Shown piece by piece: positions 59,914 to 64,000 of a DNA stretch of 64,000 bases (positions within the stretch are counted from its first letter, which is position 1; every line of letters begins with the position of its first letter). The stretch lies in NCBI GenBank assembly GCA_013396915.1, contig VWZL01005136.1, positions 186,001 to 250,000 on the forward strand, read 5' to 3'. The position numbers and the translations under genes are program-made. The notes under the pieces are model-generated. The model was given only the letters and a program-made list of their open reading frames with translations. It was not told the origin of the DNA and did not search any database. This stretch comes from Stercorarius parasiticus. Its lineage: Eukaryota > Chordata > Aves > Charadriiformes > Stercorariidae.

Positions 59914-62900
59914 TGCCACACAATGTGCCACAAATGACAGCACAGTTTAGTATGGGAGGACAAAAAGGAGTAGCTGAGGTAACAAAGACATGCTGTGACT
60001 TGTGTAAAGTCATCCAGAGAGCAGCAGGAAGGAGCAGGAATAGGACCATGGTCTCCAAGTCCCAGTTCCCCTGCGAAACTACCAACAGATGTTTCTTTTC
60101 AAAGAAGGACTCTCATTAGAAAAATAAAATGTGAGGTTTTGAAATTTTCTTGCTAAAGGACCTTTAGAAATGCCAGATAGAGAAGGAGCTCAAAAATCCT
60201 GGATGAATAATTTGAAGAATTAGGTATAAATCTCCCTGAAACTGATTGGAAATAGGACTTGGACCACCTTTAGTGACTTTCTCACAGTTATCAGAGGATT
60301 CAGTGGAAGCTTCCCATTCTTTCCTCACATTTAGCTGACTTAACAAACACCCAGCTCTACCCTGATAAATAAGATATAGAAAATAAGGCATAAATAAGGT
60401 ATATTTACCTTGAATGAGGTATTGAAAAAAATTTCACTCACAGTGACTTGTTTTTAATAAAATGATGTCAGTATTTTTATTGGAAACTGTTTTCTGTTGG
60501 GCTGGGAAATGTAGTCATTTATATCAAGGAGAATCTGACCCCATAGATTAAATTTTAGTCTGTTTACCATTTCTCTTATGAATCTGAGAATTTATTAGCA
60601 GATTGGTAGAACAAAAGGAGGATGAAACACAAGAAGCAGTCTTGGAAAACTCTTTTAGGTATGTGCTACAAGTCCACAGCTTATAACGACAATCAATAGA
60701 CAAGACAGTGAAGAGAACAGACAGAGGGATGAGAACAGCGAAATGGTGAACAATGTGAATGAGTCTCGAGTGAGTCTTTATTGATTCCAAGCTCTGGTAT
60801 GAATAAATGTCCAAAAATCTATATACTTTCCCAGTCACCTGATTTTTTGCCTAACCAGATCTTCCAGCAGGGCTGGAAAGCATGGCTCAAGAAACAGTTC
60901 AGAGGTCCTGCTCATTATCTTCAAAAAGAGCAGCTATTTGACTCATTTGTAGGTAGTGTCTTTTTGAGGTATCCTGGTAAGACATTGGGTTCGGTTTTAT
61001 AGCACTAATTCTAGAAAAATTCTATTGGATTTGAGTAAATCTATTGTTCCTTATACTTTAAACATGTAACATATATTATGTAAGATAGGTATGACATGTA
61101 ATAATATTGTGCATAATTTCTGTTGAAAAAATGAATCTTCCAGCCTCAGAATATTTCACTGAAGTGTGTTGACTGCCTTGGTAATTTAAACTAAAACTAA
61201 AAAGCCTTACCTGCTGCATTTTTTAGAATTATATTGTATCTTTATCCATACAAATCAAAGAAAAGTTAATGGAAAATTGGTGTGAATTACAAGTTCCAAA
61301 ATTCTATTCCACTGGCTGCTATACCACCTGTCAATAACTAAACCAAGCAGCGATTGCCACATCACTGAGAATGACCTATTTCTAGAGTGATTACAAGTTA
61401 GGATATCAACATATCCAATGTTCTTATTCAATATTCTTGTTCTCAGTCAATATTGCTATATTATTGAAAACTCATTTTAAAGTTGTGTGGTAAAAATGTT
61501 TATTTTACAGAACAGAGAGAATGATATCACAAAATTATTTCTATCTTTTGAAAAAATAGATCCATGTCTTTGAAATGAAAGAGGTTGATTAAAAATATAT
61601 ATCTTTCCAGGGAAATATTAACATTCTGATTTAATTTTTCTTATTCAGAATGCATAAAAAGAGATAATTTCCCACCATATGGCAGTGCTGGCTTCTGAGT
61701 AGTGCTTGTGCTAGGCACTTTACTGCCTCACTTATTCTGTCCTGAAGATGTTACAGTTCAGCAGAACCCTACTTCCATTTGCTCCTCTAATTTTAGTTCA
61801 GACAAACAAGATAGGCGGGTAGCACAGAAGAGGGATAATAAAGTCTTGATATGCAAAGGTGGGGAATATTCTGTGTATATTTTTTCACTTTCCCAGTTAG
61901 AGTCCACATTAACATGTACGACTGTGGAAGAGAATAAACTAGGATAATACATTGGCCACAAGCCATGTTTCCTCAAGCTGTATAGCTTACGGTGGTCCTC
62001 CTGACTACTGGTGAGTAGGAAATGGACATTGTCCTCATGGTGACAGTAAAGTCCTCCATACCATGCAGTGTGGTGGCTTCTCTGCTAGGCTTCGTCTGTG
62101 CTAGGATGGATTTCACAGAAAGTGAGTCATGAGACCATCAGTCTCATCTCTATCACAGCTCTGCTTAGGGCAAGATCTGGCCTACCTGGCAACAATGTGT
62201 TTTCATTTTGGGTGCTGGGTCAGATCTTCCCTTTGCCTCCTTTCAGTTTGGCAGTTTTGCCATTGAAGATGAAGGGCATGCTTGTTCCAGGATTTGAACT
62301 TTGAATTTTTTCCCTTTTTCTGGGGAACCTGTTTTGAAGATATTCTATGATTGTGGTAATTTGTTTGATGGCAAACTTAAAAAAAATAAATAATGGAGAG
62401 AGAGTAGCATCAACTCAACATGTGAAACGGTTTAAATCCTGTGAATGGTGCCATGCATGTAGACAAGGAGTGCTAGGTTTCTAATTAATCAGTAGAACAG
62501 GTTTGTCTTTAGAAAGCAGTAATACCACCTAGCCTAGCTGTTTGTTTTCCTTTACCACCTTCTCCCCAGAGGTCCCTGGTGAGATGATCGAGCTGCTCAC
62601 GAATCACTTGCTGGATTGCTGCTCTTGAGAGCCAGAGATATAAGGCACCATTTTGGTGCTCTGTAAGTATACTAAGCTGTAAATCCTGGTCATTCAATAA
62701 TGGCATTACAGACAGCTTAGAGCTTCAAGTCCTTCAGGCTTTCAAATCAGAGCTGTTAACCTAGCTGGTATACTGTTAGCAGTGGAGCTGAGGAAACCTG
62801 GAGCCCAGAGCAAGCCAGGAGCTGGAGCACATGCTCAGGAAGGGTTCATAACTGCACTGCACTCTCTTGTTACTGCCAACACGCTGCTGGAAGTGCCTGA

Positions 62901-64000
62901 GCTACCAAGTTTGACTCCTGGTGGGCAGCAATGTAACCAGCATCTAACTTCAGAAGAGCTGTTTCACAAGGCCAGGCTTTCCAAGGTGAAAAGAAATTAG
63001 TACTTTCATCTAAAAGGACTTGCCCTGATGAAGACCCTAACTTGTAGAAAGTATAGATAGTTAGTTTTGATACCCTACAAATGCTTTTGGGAGGAGTGAG
63101 AAATTTCAGATTCATGTAGCAAACTGGAGAATATATACGTCATGCAGGCTTTCTGACATACCATCAAATTCTTGTTTTGTGCCAAATATTGTGGTGCTTT
63201 CCTAGCATATAAAAGGAAATATGATTCAACTTCACAGTGAGTTCCTGAAGCTTCTACAGATCCTGAAATAAAGATCATCTTCACATTGCACACAATGCTG
63301 ACATGTTTGTGTAACGAGTACTTACTGCAGCAGAGAGCTGTGTACAGATAAACTATATCTAAACCTCTTAAACCAATGAAGAGTACTCAAAGCTGTCTGA
63401 TAGCAGGCCTGTCATCCATGGTATTGCTTCAGGAGGAATCCCTACGGAGAACCAAAAAGAAATGGAGGTTGAATGTTGGGTAAGATGTGCATACAAAACA
63501 TTCCCTCTTGTATACAGCTTAGCAGAATATTGTGGCAGTAAGAACTGCACAATACAGCATTTATAGAGCACAAGAGCTGCCAAGTCAGGAGAATCCCCCC
63601 CAGCAAGGCCCCTGCTTGCCACACTGTGAGCCAAAGAGGCGAGAAAGGGCCTCCCAATCCAGAGAAGGGGAAAATAAAGGCTCTGTATGTTCCCAAATGC
63701 AAGATTCTTGGGGGACAAAGAAACCAAATCCCCTCTGTTGAGAAGGTATATCTGCAAAACAGCTCACAGTTCTGCATAGTCCCAATGTTTGTCTCATGCA
63801 AACAGAGAACTTCTTACTGCCCAAGAAGGTTTATTTATACTTAGAAAAGACAGAGCATAAGTCCACAGTAAAAAGTAATATTTCTTCTGGGAAACACAAA
63901 TGATTTATGAAAATATTGTTAAATTACTGCTTACATGCTATACCGTGAACAGCAAATGTAGATTTTACATAGAAAATATGAGTGATATATTTATTATTTT

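Larger units (their letters stand above)
57301..64000. other. Non-coding sequence, no gene seen
   Basis: No gene, RNA gene or recognised transposon. Overlapping frames of 95-129 codons at 57397-57890 and 63368-63844 occur on both strands and carry no domain I know. Two strong short hairpins (58935-58961 and 59885-59913) are listed separately. An 11-T run lies at 58803-58813. Confidence 0.65.

Noticed and set aside
63368..63844. Overlapping frames on both strands, possible further LTR
   Set aside because: A TATA-like site and AATAAA are present, but their order does not fit an LTR on either strand and no flanking duplication was found.

Overview
The window looks like about 64 kb of bird (Neoaves-like) nuclear DNA with no recognisable protein-coding gene. 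The evidence for a bird is the transposon content. There is a 5'-truncated CR1 LINE ending just after the usual 3' tail, an older CR1 fragment on the opposite strand, and a roughly 1.05 kb solo LTR of a type I recognise from many bird genomes. Base composition is AT-rich throughout, stop codons are dense in all six frames, and no ORF has a domain I can name except the tail of the CR1 reverse transcriptase. There is no operon-like packing, ribosome-binding-site pattern, rRNA, tRNA or CRISPR structure. The simplest reading is intergenic or deep-intronic sequence.

Layout. 1-7124 is unique AT-rich sequence. 7125-7270 is an old CR1 fragment on the minus strand. 7271-9589 is unique sequence. 9596-10646 is a solo LTR read on the minus strand, flanked by a CCTTA target-site duplication and carrying about eight degenerate units of 40-49 bp. 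10652-26302 is unique sequence with a TTG/TTA microsatellite and a small 24-bp tandem repeat. 26303-26731 is the CR1 3' end on the plus strand, with the last ~116 codons of ORF2 still open. 26732-46721 is unique sequence holding several compact clusters of transcription-factor-like motifs. 46722-47204 is a probable second, unrelated LTR-like segment on the plus strand with a TATA-like box, a perfect 9-bp hairpin and an AATAAA signal. 47205-64000 is unique sequence with one GC-richer patch (about 56770-57200) and several short, near-perfect hairpins.

No set of genes works together here. Functional content, if any, would be regulatory: the motif clusters near 12.8, 24.2, 38.5, 43.4 and 52.75 kb are candidate enhancers only, because conservation cannot be judged from one sequence. 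I did not find a convincing new biological system. The items most worth a check are the tandem-repeat LTR with long open frames on both strands, the second LTR-like element, and the hairpins at 58.9 and 59.9 kb.
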